A DNA stretch of 11,105 nt, taken from contig VGPP01000051.1 of the NCBI GenBank assembly GCA_016882585.1, positions 1 to 11,105 of the forward strand. Reading direction: 5' to 3'. Below the pieces are notes generated by a model. It had not been told where the DNA came from. It saw nothing but the letters and a program-made list of their open reading frames with translations, and did not search any database. Numbering within the stretch: position 1 is the first letter of the stretch; the number at the start of each line of letters is the position of its first letter. The position numbers and the translations under genes were made by a program. Below, in pieces: positions 1 through 6,171 of the stretch. The DNA is from Cyanobacteria bacterium M_surface_7_m2_037. GTDB taxonomy: Bacteria > Cyanobacteriota > Cyanobacteriia > PCC-6307 > Cyanobiaceae.

Positions 1-1837
1 AGAGGCTCGAGCTGGAGGTGGTGTGGTGGCAGCTGTGGCACTCGCGGCTGGTGTCGATCGCCAGCTCGGGATGGGAGGGCAGGCCCACCATCTGGGCGTT
101 GCTGGCACCGGGGGGCACCATCGGATAGCAGTTTTCGTTGCGGCGCACCTGCACCTCAATGAAGGCCGGGCCCGGGTGGGCCAGAGCCTCAGACAGCTGC
201 TGGCGCAGGTTGGCGCGTTCGCTGATGCGCACACCCTTCACGCCGAAGCCCTCGGCCACCTGCGGGAAGTTGGGCATGCCGCCCGTCATCTCGGAGGCGG
301 AGTAGCGCTCGCCGTAGAAGCTCTCCTGCCACTGGCGCACCATGCCCTGCCAGCCGTTGTTGAGCACCACCACCTTCACCGCCAGGTTGTACTGGCTGAG
401 GGTGCCCAGCTCCTGGATGTTCATCAGGATGCTGGCGTCGCCGGCGACGCAGATCACCTGCTCGCTGGGGAAGGCGGTTTGCACGCCCATGGCCGCGGGC
501 ATGCCGAAGCCCATGGTGCCGAGGCCAGCGGAGCTGATCCAGCGGCGCGGGCCGGTGTGCAGGAACTGGGCGGCCCACATCTGGTGCTGCCCCACATCGG
601 TGGTGATGTAGGCCTTGGGGGCCAGCTCCTGCAGCATCGCCACCACTTCCTGGGGAGCGATGTCGCCCTCAGGAGCGGGCACCACCAGCGGGTAGTGCTG
701 TTTCCAGCTGTTGATCCGCTCCAGCCAGGCTTCCGTGCGGCCGGCTGAGTCTTCACCGCTGGAGGCGCTCAGCATCGCCTCAAGAGCCTGTTTCACATCG
801 GCCACCACCGGCACATCGGGCGTGCGGGTCTTGCCCAGCTCCGCGGCATCAATGTCGATGTGGATCACCTGGGCCCGCGGGGCGAAGCCATCGAGGCGGC
901 CGGTGACGCGATCGTCGAAGCGGGCGCCGGCGGCGATCAGCAGATCGCACTCGGTGACGGCGAAGTTGGCGTAAGCCGTGCCGTGCATGCCCAGCATGCC
1001 CACCGCCAGGGGGTGCTGCTCATCAAAGGCACCCTTGCCCATCAAGGTGGTGGTCACAGGCAGGCGGAAGCGCTCCGCCAGCTGATGCACCTGCTGGTGG
1101 GCGCCGCAGCTGATGGCGCCACCACCCACGTAGAGCAGGGGCCGGCGGGCCTGGCGGATCAGCGCGAGAGCCGCCTCGATCGCTGTGGCCTCGGGGGCCG
1201 GGGTGGCCTTGAAGCCGGCGGGCTTGGCGCTGCCGGGCTCCACCGGGGTGTAGTCGAATTCTTCAACGCCCACGTCTTTGGGCACATCGATCAGCACCGG
1301 GCCGGGGCGGCCGCTGGCGGCGATCAGGAAGGCTTCGGCCACGATGCGGCCGATGTCGCGCGGGTCGCGCACCACCCAGGAGTGCTTCACGATCGGCAGG
1401 GTGATGCCGAAGATGTCGGTTTCCTGGAAGGCGTCGGTGCCGATGGCGGCTCGGGGCACCTGGCCGGTGATCACCACCATCGGCACCGAGTCCATGTGGG
1501 CGGTGGCGATGCCGGTCACCAGGTTGGTGGCGCCGGGGCCGGAGGTGCCGAAGCACACGCCCACCTTGCCGGTGGCGCGGGCATAGGCATCGGCGGCATG
1601 GGTGCCGCCCTGTTCGTGGCGCACCAGGATGTGCTTGAGCCAGCCGCGGCTCTCAGCCTTGTGCAGCTCGTCGTAGATGGGCAGGATCGCCCCGCCGGGA
1701 TAACCAAAGATGTGCTCCACGCCGTGGCGGCGCAGGGAGTCCATCAAGGCGTAGCCGCCATTCACCCGCTGCGGGTAGGCCTGGTCGGGGGAATCACCGG
1801 CGGCGGCGGCCGTTGGCGAGACAGACGTAACGGTCAC
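1..1837 (-). CDS. ilvB: Acetolactate synthase large subunit (C-terminal few codons cut by window edge)
   Basis: Catalytic subunit of acetohydroxyacid synthase, the ThDP/FAD/Mg enzyme that condenses pyruvate with pyruvate or 2-oxobutyrate at the first common step of valine, leucine and isoleucine synthesis. About 612 codons are visible with no stop, against roughly 570-620 residues for the family, so only the last few codons are missing. The N-terminal domain has FGYPGGAILPIYDEL and the catalytic-glutamate segment HEQGGTHAADAYA (Glu about residue 75). The ThDP/Mg site is the GDAS motif (residues 466-469) followed 26 residues later by NNGWQGMVRQ, fitting the GD-X(24-27)-NN signature. The C-terminus includes NENCYPMVPPGASN. 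The chosen start is GTG at 1837, giving MTVTSVSPTAA. An in-frame GTG at 1855 would add six residues; neither has a good ribosome binding site. It is the last gene of the hemH-peptidase-ilvB minus-strand run. No small regulatory subunit (ilvN) is visible. Confidence 0.96.
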   Translation of the reverse strand, partial: MTVTSVSPTAAAAGDSPDQAYPQRVNGGYALMDSLRRHGVEHIFGYPGGAILPIYDELHKAESRGWLKHILVRHEQGGTHAADAYARATGKVGVCFGTSGPGATNLVTGIATAHMDSVPMVVITGQVPRAAIGTDAFQETDIFGITLPIVKHSWVVRDPRDIGRIVAEAFLIAASGRPGPVLIDVPKDVGVEEFDYTPVEPGSAKPAGFKATPAPEATAIEAALALIRQARRPLLYVGGGAISCGAHQQVHQLAERFRLPVTTTLMGKGAFDEQHPLAVGMLGMHGTAYANFAVTECDLLIAAGARFDDRVTGRLDGFAPRAQVIHIDIDAAELGKTRTPDVPVVADVKQALEAMLSASSGEDSAGRTEAWLERINSWKQHYPLVVPAPEGDIAPQEVVAMLQELAPKAYITTDVGQHQMWAAQFLHTGPRRWISSAGLGTMGFGMPAAMGVQTAFPSEQVICVAGDASILMNIQELGTLSQYNLAVKVVVLNNGWQGMVRQWQESFYGERYSASEMTGGMPNFPQVAEGFGVKGVRISERANLRQQLSEALAHPGPAFIEVQVRRNENCYPMVPPGASNAQMVGLPSHPELAIDTSRECHSCHHTTSSSSL

Positions 1838-1866
1838 GACGGCAGCTGGCAGCACTCGATCTTGAC

Positions 1867-1883
1867 CCAACCCTAAGGGCTGG
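1867..1883 (-). other. Small hairpin between the M23 peptidase gene and ilvB
   Basis: Read on the minus strand this is a 7-bp stem (CCAGCCC with GGGTTGG, one G-U pair) closed by a three-base TTA loop, in the 68-base gap after the peptidase stop and 30 bases before the ilvB start. It has no following U-run, so it is at best a weak terminator or leader structure. On the plus strand the stem has an A-C mismatch, so the minus-strand transcript fits better. Confidence 0.25.
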
Positions 1884-1905
1884 CCCGGGGATTGGGCGGA
1901 AGCGT

Positions 1906-2454
1906 TCAGCGCCCCTGACCGCGGGCCGCAGCCATCGCCCGCAGGATCGCCGCCGGGTTGAGCCAGCGCCCGCCGTAGCGCACGCCCCAGTGCAGATGGG
2001 GGCCCGTGCTGCGGCCGCTCACGCCTATATGGCCGATCAACGCGCCACTGCCCACCCGGCTGCCGCTGCGCAGGGCCACCGGCCCGCTGCGGTAGGTGCC
2101 GTTCTGCACGCTGCCGCTGAGGTGGCAATAGAGATGCTCGTAGGGGCCTGATTGGATCAGGAGTCCCAGGCCACAGCGGCCGTCATCGATCACCTCCTTC
2201 ACCACGCCGCCCCACCAGTTGCGGATCGGTGAGCCCAGGGGCGCAGCGATGTCGAGGCCGTGATGGGGCTCGAGGCTTCCCGAAGGACCGATGCGCTGGC
2301 CGAAGTGGCTGGTGTAGCCCGAAAACACGGCCACAGGGAACACCCCCTGGCGCCAGCGGCTATCGGCATGAGCACTGCCGGCGCCCCACAGCAGCGCCGC
2401 GGCTAGGCCGCTTGCGGTGGCCCTAGAGCAATCCCAGAGAGTGAAGCGGGCCAC
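1906..2454 (-). CDS. Secreted M23-family (LytM-type) peptidoglycan endopeptidase
   Basis: A 182-residue protein with a short signal peptide (hydrophobic stretch about residues 13-24, likely cleavage after AHA at residue 30) followed directly by one M23 metallopeptidase domain. The zinc-site motif HHGLD (H64, D68), the catalytic-type histidine in YCHL (H111) and the GPHLHWG motif (H153, H155) are all present, so it is probably an active zinc enzyme that cuts peptide cross-links in the periplasm, rather than a degenerate EnvC-like activator. It has no LysM, SH3 or coiled-coil region, so it is a minimal form. The start is GTG at 2454, which places the first 32 bases of the gene inside the 3' end of hemH in another frame. 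No other suitable start precedes the signal peptide. The overlap suggests translation coupled to hemH. Substrate and cellular role are inferred from the family only. Confidence 0.88.
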   Translation of the reverse strand: MARFTLWDCSRATASGLAAALLWGAGSAHADSRWRQGVFPVAVFSGYTSHFGQRIGPSGSLEPHHGLDIAAPLGSPIRNWWGGVVKEVIDDGRCGLGLLIQSGPYEHLYCHLSGSVQNGTYRSGPVALRSGSRVGSGALIGHIGVSGRSTGPHLHWGVRYGGRWLNPAAILRAMAAARGQGR

Positions 2455-3598
2455 GGCCGCTGAGCAGCTCCAGCAGGAAAGCGGAGAAGCCGAGCATTGC
2501 CAAGCGGCCGTTCCACACCTCGGAGCTGTTGTTCCAGCCCCAGGCCCATTTGTCCTGGGGGTAGAGCTTCACCTTGGTGGGCAGGGCGGCGGCCTGATCG
2601 AGGTTCACCTCCGGCCCCTCGAGCGCGTGCTGCACCAGATTGGCCAGCCCTTCGATGAACGACGGCGTGGTGTCGAGAGCGGGTACGCGGCGGAAGTTGG
2701 TGATGCCGGATTCGGTGGCGATCTCCCGGTATTCGATGTCGATCTCTTCGAGCGTTTCGATGTGCTCGCTCACAAAGCTGATCGGCACCACCACCAGATC
2801 CTTCACCCCCTGCTCGCCCAGCTCATGCAGCGCGTCGTCGGTGTAGGGCTTGAGCCATTCCACCGGGCCCACGCGGCTCTGGTAGGCCAGGGTGAAGGGG
2901 TTGCGGTGGCCCAGCTGCTGCTCCAGCCGGTTCATGATCAGCTCGGCGCAGGCCTGGATCTCCTGCTGGTAGGGATCGCCCGCTTCCTCCACGTAGCTCT
3001 TGGGCACGCCGTGGGCGCTGAAGAACACGTGGGCTGTGCTCGGGTCGGGGCAGGCCTGGATCTCCTTGGCGATCAGCTCGGCCATGGCGCCGATGTAGCC
3101 AGGGTCGTTGTAGTAGCTGCGAATGCAGCGGATCGGCAGCCGCGCAAAGGCGGGATCGGCCTGGCGCAGGCGCTGCAGCTCGCGGAAGCTGGAGCCGCTG
3201 GTGCTGATCGAGAAGTGGGGATACAGGGGCAGCACCACCACTTCATCCACGCCATCGGCCTTGATGTCGGCCACGGCGGATTCGGTAAACGGGTGCCAGT
3301 AGCGCATCGCCACGTAGCTGGTGGCTTCGATGCCGCGCTGGCGCAGGTTGCTCTGCAGTTCGCGGGCCTGCTGCTCGGTGATCCGACGCAGCGGTGAGCC
3401 GCCACCGATGGAGCGGTAGGCCGCCTGGGATTTGCCGGCCCGCAGGGTGCTGATCAACCAGGCCAGCGGCTTCTGCAACGCCGGGTTCGGCAACCGGATG
3501 ATCTCCGGATCGGCGAACAGGTTGTAGAGAAACGGCCCCACGTCCTGAATCCGTTCAGGACCGCCGAGGTTCAGCAACAGCACGCCGACCTTGGCCAT
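2423..3598 (-). CDS. hemH: Ferrochelatase with C-terminal CAB/HLIP-like segment
   Basis: Inserts ferrous iron into protoporphyrin IX to make protoheme, the branch-point step competing with Mg-chelatase for chlorophyll. The 391-residue product starts MAKVGVLLLNLGGP and carries the ferrochelatase signature FFSAHGVPKSYVEEAGDPY with the catalytic His196, and SFVSEHIETLEEID with Glu279. After the catalytic core a linker (about 330-357) leads to a tail with EVWNGRLAMLGF (360-371) and a hydrophobic helix, the chlorophyll-a/b-binding motif found on cyanobacterial and plastid ferrochelatases. It is expected to lie at the thylakoid membrane. ATG at 3598 is the natural start; no strong ribosome binding site precedes it. 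The gene is divergent from the recombinase gene across a 112-base gap, and its 3' end overlaps the start of the M23 peptidase gene by 32 bases. Confidence 0.97.
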   Translation of the reverse strand: MAKVGVLLLNLGGPERIQDVGPFLYNLFADPEIIRLPNPALQKPLAWLISTLRAGKSQAAYRSIGGGSPLRRITEQQARELQSNLRQRGIEATSYVAMRYWHPFTESAVADIKADGVDEVVVLPLYPHFSISTSGSSFRELQRLRQADPAFARLPIRCIRSYYNDPGYIGAMAELIAKEIQACPDPSTAHVFFSAHGVPKSYVEEAGDPYQQEIQACAELIMNRLEQQLGHRNPFTLAYQSRVGPVEWLKPYTDDALHELGEQGVKDLVVVPISFVSEHIETLEEIDIEYREIATESGITNFRRVPALDTTPSFIEGLANLVQHALEGPEVNLDQAAALPTKVKLYPQDKWAWGWNNSSEVWNGRLAMLGFSAFLLELLSGRGPLHSLGLL

Positions 3599-3710
3599 GC
3601 CCAGCGGTGTTCAGATGAATGTGTCGGCGAGCGTAACGCTGCTGGCCTGCTGCTGGTTCACGTTTGGGCACCACTGGCCGTATCGCGGCGGTCTCGATAG
3701 GGTCCGCGCC
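3599..3710. promoter_or_regulatory. Divergent intergenic region between hemH and the recombinase gene
   Basis: This 112-base gap must hold the 5' signals of both hemH (leftward) and the recombinase gene (rightward). I see no pair of hexamers near the sigma-70 consensus on either strand. TACGCT on the minus strand (in the GCGTTACGCT stretch near 3630-3639) is a possible -10 for hemH but lacks a matching -35. The purine run ATAGGG about nine bases before the ATG at 3711 could serve as a weak ribosome binding site for the recombinase. Confidence 0.35.
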
Positions 3711-4958
3711 ATGACGGCCGCCGCCTCACCGCACCATCCCCTCGACGGGCCGATCCGCGAGTACAACGCCCAGCTGGCGGCCAGCGGCGTGAGCTTGCGG
3801 CTGGAGCGGCGCGGTCAGCGCCTGGCCCTGCGGGGGCCGCTGCCCTGCCGCCAGGGGGGCGGTCGCTTGCGGGTGCAGCGCATCAGCCTGGGCTTGCCCG
3901 CCGATCAGGAGGGGCTGGAGCAGGCCCGCCAGGCGTTGCGGCGGGTGGTGCAGCAGCTGCAGCAGCAGAGCTTTGCCTGGAGCCAGTGGGGTGTGTCCAG
4001 CCCCGTGCCCTCGCGCCAAGGGGGCCTCCATGCGGTGCCATCGGCCACGGGCAGTGCCACCGCCAACGTGGCCAGCACCGTGGCCGCCAGCGAGGTGGCT
4101 GCTGCTCTGGATCGGTTTGAGCAGGAGTTTTTCAGCGATCCCCGCCGGCGCCGCAATCCCGCCGGCAGCCGCACCACCTGGACCAGCGCTTACCTGCCCT
4201 ACCTGCGCCGGCTACGGCAGCAGGCCGCGAGCCAGCAGCTGCCCCTGAGCGCTGCACTGCTCTTGGCCGTGCTGGAGAGCTATCCGCTGGCCAGCCGCGG
4301 GCGCCAGCAATGCGGCACGGCCCTGGCCGCCTTGGCGCGCGCCCAGCAGATCCAGCTGCCGCCCGATTGGGCCGATCGCGCCGGCGGCTACGGCCTGCAT
4401 GCGGCCCAGTTCCGCCAGCTCCCGAGCGATCGGCAAATCCTGGAGTGGATCGACCAGATTCCCAACCCCGGCTGGCGCCTGGCCTACGGCCTGATGGCCA
4501 CCTATGGGTTGCGCAATCACGAAGTGTTTTTCACCGATCTCGCCGCCCTGGCTCCAGGCGGCGACCGGGTGATCCGGGTGCTGCCCACCAGCAAAACCGG
4601 CGAACACCAGGTGTGGCCGTTCCAGCCCGAATGGGTGGAGCGCTTCGAACTGCCGCGCCTTGGAGAAGCCCGCAGCTTGTTGCCGCCGGTGTGCACCGAC
4701 CTGCGCCGCACCACGCTGCAGCAGGTAGGTCGCCGGGTGGCTGAGCAGTTCCGCCGCTACGAGCTCCCCCTCACCCCCTACGACCTGCGCCATGCCTGGG
4801 CGGTGCGCACCATCCACATCGGCCTGCCCGACACAGTGGCCGCCCGGATGATGGGCCACTCCGTGGCGATCCACACCCGCACCTATCACCACTGGATCAC
4901 CCGCCGCGATCAGCAGCAGGCGGTGGATACAGCCCTGGCTCGCGCCAGAGCCGCCTGA
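3711..4958 (+). CDS. Tyrosine recombinase / lambda-type integrase with arm-binding N-terminal region
   Basis: A 415-residue site-specific DNA recombinase. Residues about 14-85 (ending in QRISLGLPADQEGLEQARQA) resemble the arm-site DNA-binding domain of phage-type integrases (DUF3596-like; recognised by pattern only). Residues about 125-240 look like a SAM-like core-binding domain, and 241-415 are the catalytic domain. Catalytic residues are R268 (YGLRNHE), K295 (TSKTGE), R360 (PYDLRHAW), H383 (MMGHS) and nucleophile Y392 (RTYHHW), with H383 and Y392 nine apart as in XerC/D. The usual HxxR histidine is replaced by Tyr357, a known variant, so activity is likely retained. The start is ATG at 3711, preceded by ATAGGG; an upstream in-frame start at 3591 would overlap hemH and adds unconvincing sequence. 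It sits between hemH and cobO with no tRNA, excisionase or phage gene nearby. Target sites are unknown. Base composition matches its neighbours. Confidence 0.9.
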   Translation: MTAAASPHHPLDGPIREYNAQLAASGVSLRLERRGQRLALRGPLPCRQGGGRLRVQRISLGLPADQEGLEQARQALRRVVQQLQQQSFAWSQWGVSSPVPSRQGGLHAVPSATGSATANVASTVAASEVAAALDRFEQEFFSDPRRRRNPAGSRTTWTSAYLPYLRRLRQQAASQQLPLSAALLLAVLESYPLASRGRQQCGTALAALARAQQIQLPPDWADRAGGYGLHAAQFRQLPSDRQILEWIDQIPNPGWRLAYGLMATYGLRNHEVFFTDLAALAPGGDRVIRVLPTSKTGEHQVWPFQPEWVERFELPRLGEARSLLPPVCTDLRRTTLQQVGRRVAEQFRRYELPLTPYDLRHAWAVRTIHIGLPDTVAARMMGHSVAIHTRTYHHWITRRDQQQAVDTALARARAA

Positions 4959-4978
4959 ACGCGGATTCTGTTGCCAGA

Positions 4979-5695
4979 GTGCTGCGGTCCATCCGCTGCA
5001 CCGCCGTGCCCTCTGATCAGCCCGATCGCGCAGTGGAGACGCCGCTGGATCAGGCGGCCGCAGAACTGGGGATGGGCGGTGATCTGGCGCCGGAAGCCAG
5101 CGCCGATGCCTACCGCCGCCGCATGGCCCGCCGCAAGGAGGTGCAGCAGCAGCGGGTGGGCGAGCGCAACCTCGAAAAGGGCTTGGTGCTGGTGTTCACC
5201 GGCGATGGCAAGGGCAAAACCACCGCAGCCCTTGGGTTGGTGCTGCGCACCCTCGGCCACGGGGAGCAGGTGGCGGTGGTGCAGTTCATCAAAGGTGGCT
5301 GGCAGCCCGGTGAGGCCAAGGCGCTGGAGCTGTTCGGTGAGGCCTTGCACTGGCATGCCCTCGGCGAGGGCTTCACCTGGGAAACCCAAGACCGTGAGCG
5401 CGATCGCCAGCTGGTGCAGCAGGCCTGGCAGCGCTCGCTCGACTACCTCGCCACCGCTGAGCGCAAGCTTGTGGTGCTCGATGAGGTGAATGTGGCGCTC
5501 AAGCTGGGCTACCTCGAGCTCGATCAGGTGCTGGAAGGTCTGGCTCTGCGGCCGCCGCTCACCCATGTGGCGCTCACCGGTCGCGGTGCCCCCGCCGGCC
5601 TGCTCGAGCGTGCCGACCTGGTGACCGAGATGAAGCTGCTGCGCCATCCCTTCCGCGAGCAGGGCGTGAAGGCCCAGGCCGGCATCGAGTTCTGA
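4979..5695 (+). CDS. cobO: Cob(I)alamin adenosyltransferase, CobO/CobA/BtuR family
   Basis: Transfers the 5'-deoxyadenosyl group of ATP to the cobalt of cob(I)alamin or corrinoid precursors, a late cytosolic step in making adenosylcobalamin. The 238-residue product has the modified P-loop GDGKGKTT (residues 75-82), a Walker-B-like segment LVVLDEVN (164-171), the family motif TGRGAP (200-205) and the ending KAQAGIEF typical of CobO. It is longer than the roughly 200-residue enterobacterial BtuR because of about 40 poorly conserved N-terminal residues ahead of a basic helix (YRRRMARRKEVQQQR) that corresponds to the usual N-terminal clamp. GTG at 4979 is taken as the start; GTG at 5006 is also in frame and equally plausible, and neither has a clear ribosome binding site. 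It begins 20 bases after the recombinase stop, so the two may share a transcript, although no functional link is apparent. Confidence 0.93.
   Translation: MLRSIRCTAVPSDQPDRAVETPLDQAAAELGMGGDLAPEASADAYRRRMARRKEVQQQRVGERNLEKGLVLVFTGDGKGKTTAALGLVLRTLGHGEQVAVVQFIKGGWQPGEAKALELFGEALHWHALGEGFTWETQDRERDRQLVQQAWQRSLDYLATAERKLVVLDEVNVALKLGYLELDQVLEGLALRPPLTHVALTGRGAPAGLLERADLVTEMKLLRHPFREQGVKAQAGIEF
5400..5407. repeat. HIP1 octamer (GCGATCGC) inside cobO
   Basis: An exact copy of the highly iterated palindrome GCGATCGC that is over-represented in many cyanobacterial genomes. With the copy at 11086-11093 only two were found by eye in 11 kb, so the window gives little sign of strong enrichment. Confidence 0.5.
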
Positions 5696-5750
5696 GGGGC
5701 CACGGCCTGAGCCGAGCGGCGGCCTCGATGCAATCGCCCGAAGGCATCGT

Positions 5751-5791
5751 CCATGAATCTGTACAAACCGTACGGAATCGTGGATTTATGG
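5751..5791 (+). terminator. Possible 3'-end stem-loop downstream of cobO
   Basis: A nine-pair outer stem (5751-5759 with 5783-5791) encloses a short GTAC/GTAC inner repeat (5761-5764 and 5770-5773). It lies 55 bases after the cobO stop and only the U-poor GCTTTGTGTCT stretch follows, so a terminator role is tentative. The wobble pair favours a plus-strand transcript. Confidence 0.3.
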
Positions 5792-5811
5792 CCAATGCTT
5801 TGTGTCTGACG

Positions 5812-5847
5812 TGGCCGGCCATGGCCGTCACGGGCTAAAGCCGGCCA
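5812..5847. terminator. Perfect GC-rich inverted repeat between convergent genes
   Basis: Arms TGGCCGGC and GCCGGCCA pair perfectly across a 20-base loop, positioned just beyond the stop of the small minus-strand gene and beyond cobO. Position suits a bidirectional transcription end, but there is no T-run on either side. Confidence 0.3.
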
Positions 5848-5861
5848 GCGACCGCCGAGCC

Positions 5862-6011
5862 TTACGCGCCGTGCTGCTCCTGAAGCACCGCCAGGCTGCT
5901 CAGCAGCACCGACAGCCCGCTCACTAGCAGGGCCCGGTGCACCATCGGCTCGCGCCAGCCGCCCGGCTGTTCCACCAGCTGTTCCACCGCCGAGAGCGTG
6001 AGCCGCGCCAT
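5862..6011 (-). CDS. Small predicted single-span membrane protein, unknown function
   Basis: I do not recognise this 49-residue protein. From the ATG at 6011 it reads MARLTLSAVEQLVEQPGGWR, then a hydrophobic segment (about residues 27-43, ALLVSGLSVLLSSLAVL) and a short polar tail EQHGA. Coding is supported by very strong third-position GC (about 46 of 50 codons) together with a second-position pattern that gives a coherent hydrophobic helix, as in neighbouring real genes. A GGAG purine run ends ten bases before the ATG. An in-frame ATG at 6074 would give 70 residues, but the added part is proline- and serine-rich with weaker codon bias and would intrude further on the pyrH 5' region, so the shorter form is preferred. 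It is divergent from pyrH and convergent with cobO. The likely topology is one membrane helix with the N-terminal half cytosolic, by inference only. Confidence 0.55.
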   Translation of the reverse strand: MARLTLSAVEQLVEQPGGWREPMVHRALLVSGLSVLLSSLAVLQEQHGA

Positions 6012-6171
6012 CACGCCGGAGCTCCGCGGCGGCTGGGCCTCGGGCTGGGAATGGGGTCTGGAAGCACCTGCCATCGCCGTTGAGCCGTTGCCCCATCGAA
6101 GCGCCAGCGGCCTGGCTCGGCAAGGGATCTCACGCTTGCTACTGTTCGGCCAACGACTGCAAGCGCAACGG
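6012..6171 (+). promoter_or_regulatory. 5' region of pyrH with possible extended -10 promoter
   Basis: This 160-base divergent gap separates the small membrane-protein gene from pyrH. At 6137-6145 the stretch TG-C-TACTGT resembles an extended -10 element (TGnTAnnnT), 26 bases before the pyrH ATG. The -35 area is not recognisable, which an extended -10 can tolerate. A short hairpin GCCAG/CTGGC lies just upstream at 6103-6116. The reading frame of pyrH remains open back to 5998, but that stretch does not look like UMP kinase and is taken as non-coding. Confidence 0.35.

Larger units (their letters stand above)
5696..5861. other. Structured convergent spacer after cobO (three stem-loops, unassigned)
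   Basis: This 166-base spacer lies between the cobO stop and the stop of the small minus-strand gene. It is less GC-rich in its middle than anything around it. It holds three consecutive inverted repeats: CGATGC/GCATCG at 5726-5749, CCATGAATC/GATTTATGG at 5751-5791 (nine pairs including one G-U, fitting a plus-strand RNA better than the minus strand), and TGGCCGGC/GCCGGCCA at 5812-5847 (perfect 8-bp arms). None is followed by a clear U-run, so they may be processed 3' ends, Rho-type ends or a small RNA rather than classic intrinsic terminators. A possible 18-codon ORF (5753-5809) lies across the second stem. Confidence 0.45.

Noticed and set aside
860..1876. A 338-codon open frame on the plus strand, antisense to ilvB (with a second at 23-748)
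   Set aside because: The translation is rich in His, Gly and Ala with no recognisable domain, the usual mirror image of a high-GC gene; the opposite strand clearly encodes IlvB.
2417..3397. A 326-codon plus-strand frame opposite hemH
   Set aside because: Antisense shadow of hemH caused by GC-rich third positions; no motif or plausible protein pattern.
3591..3710. Upstream start for the recombinase at 3591
   Set aside because: It would overlap the hemH start and fill the whole divergent promoter gap with atypical residues; ATG at 3711 has ATAGGG upstream.
3940..3970. CAGCAG-type short repeat in the recombinase gene
   Set aside because: Only a Gln-rich helix (VVQQLQQQS) within coding sequence; no array structure.
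4212..4892. Long minus-strand frame opposite the recombinase gene
   Set aside because: It mirrors the strong codon bias of the recombinase, whose catalytic residues prove the plus strand is coding.
5761..5773. GTAC-N5-GTAC considered as a LexA or NtcA operator
   Set aside because: Spacing is one base off both the cyanobacterial LexA pattern (four between GTAC half-sites) and NtcA GTA-N8-TAC (here N7), and it lies between gene ends, not at a promoter.
5524..6123. A 199-codon minus-strand frame spanning the cobO end, the spacer and the pyrH 5' region
   Set aside because: Low-complexity Ala/Gly/Arg translation running through three unrelated compositional zones; the frame of the 49-codon small gene is better supported.
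5998..6171. Upstream N-terminal extension of pyrH
   Set aside because: The frame is open, but the family starts at MAYQRVLLKLSG and the extension overlaps the divergent small gene and promoter-like sequence.
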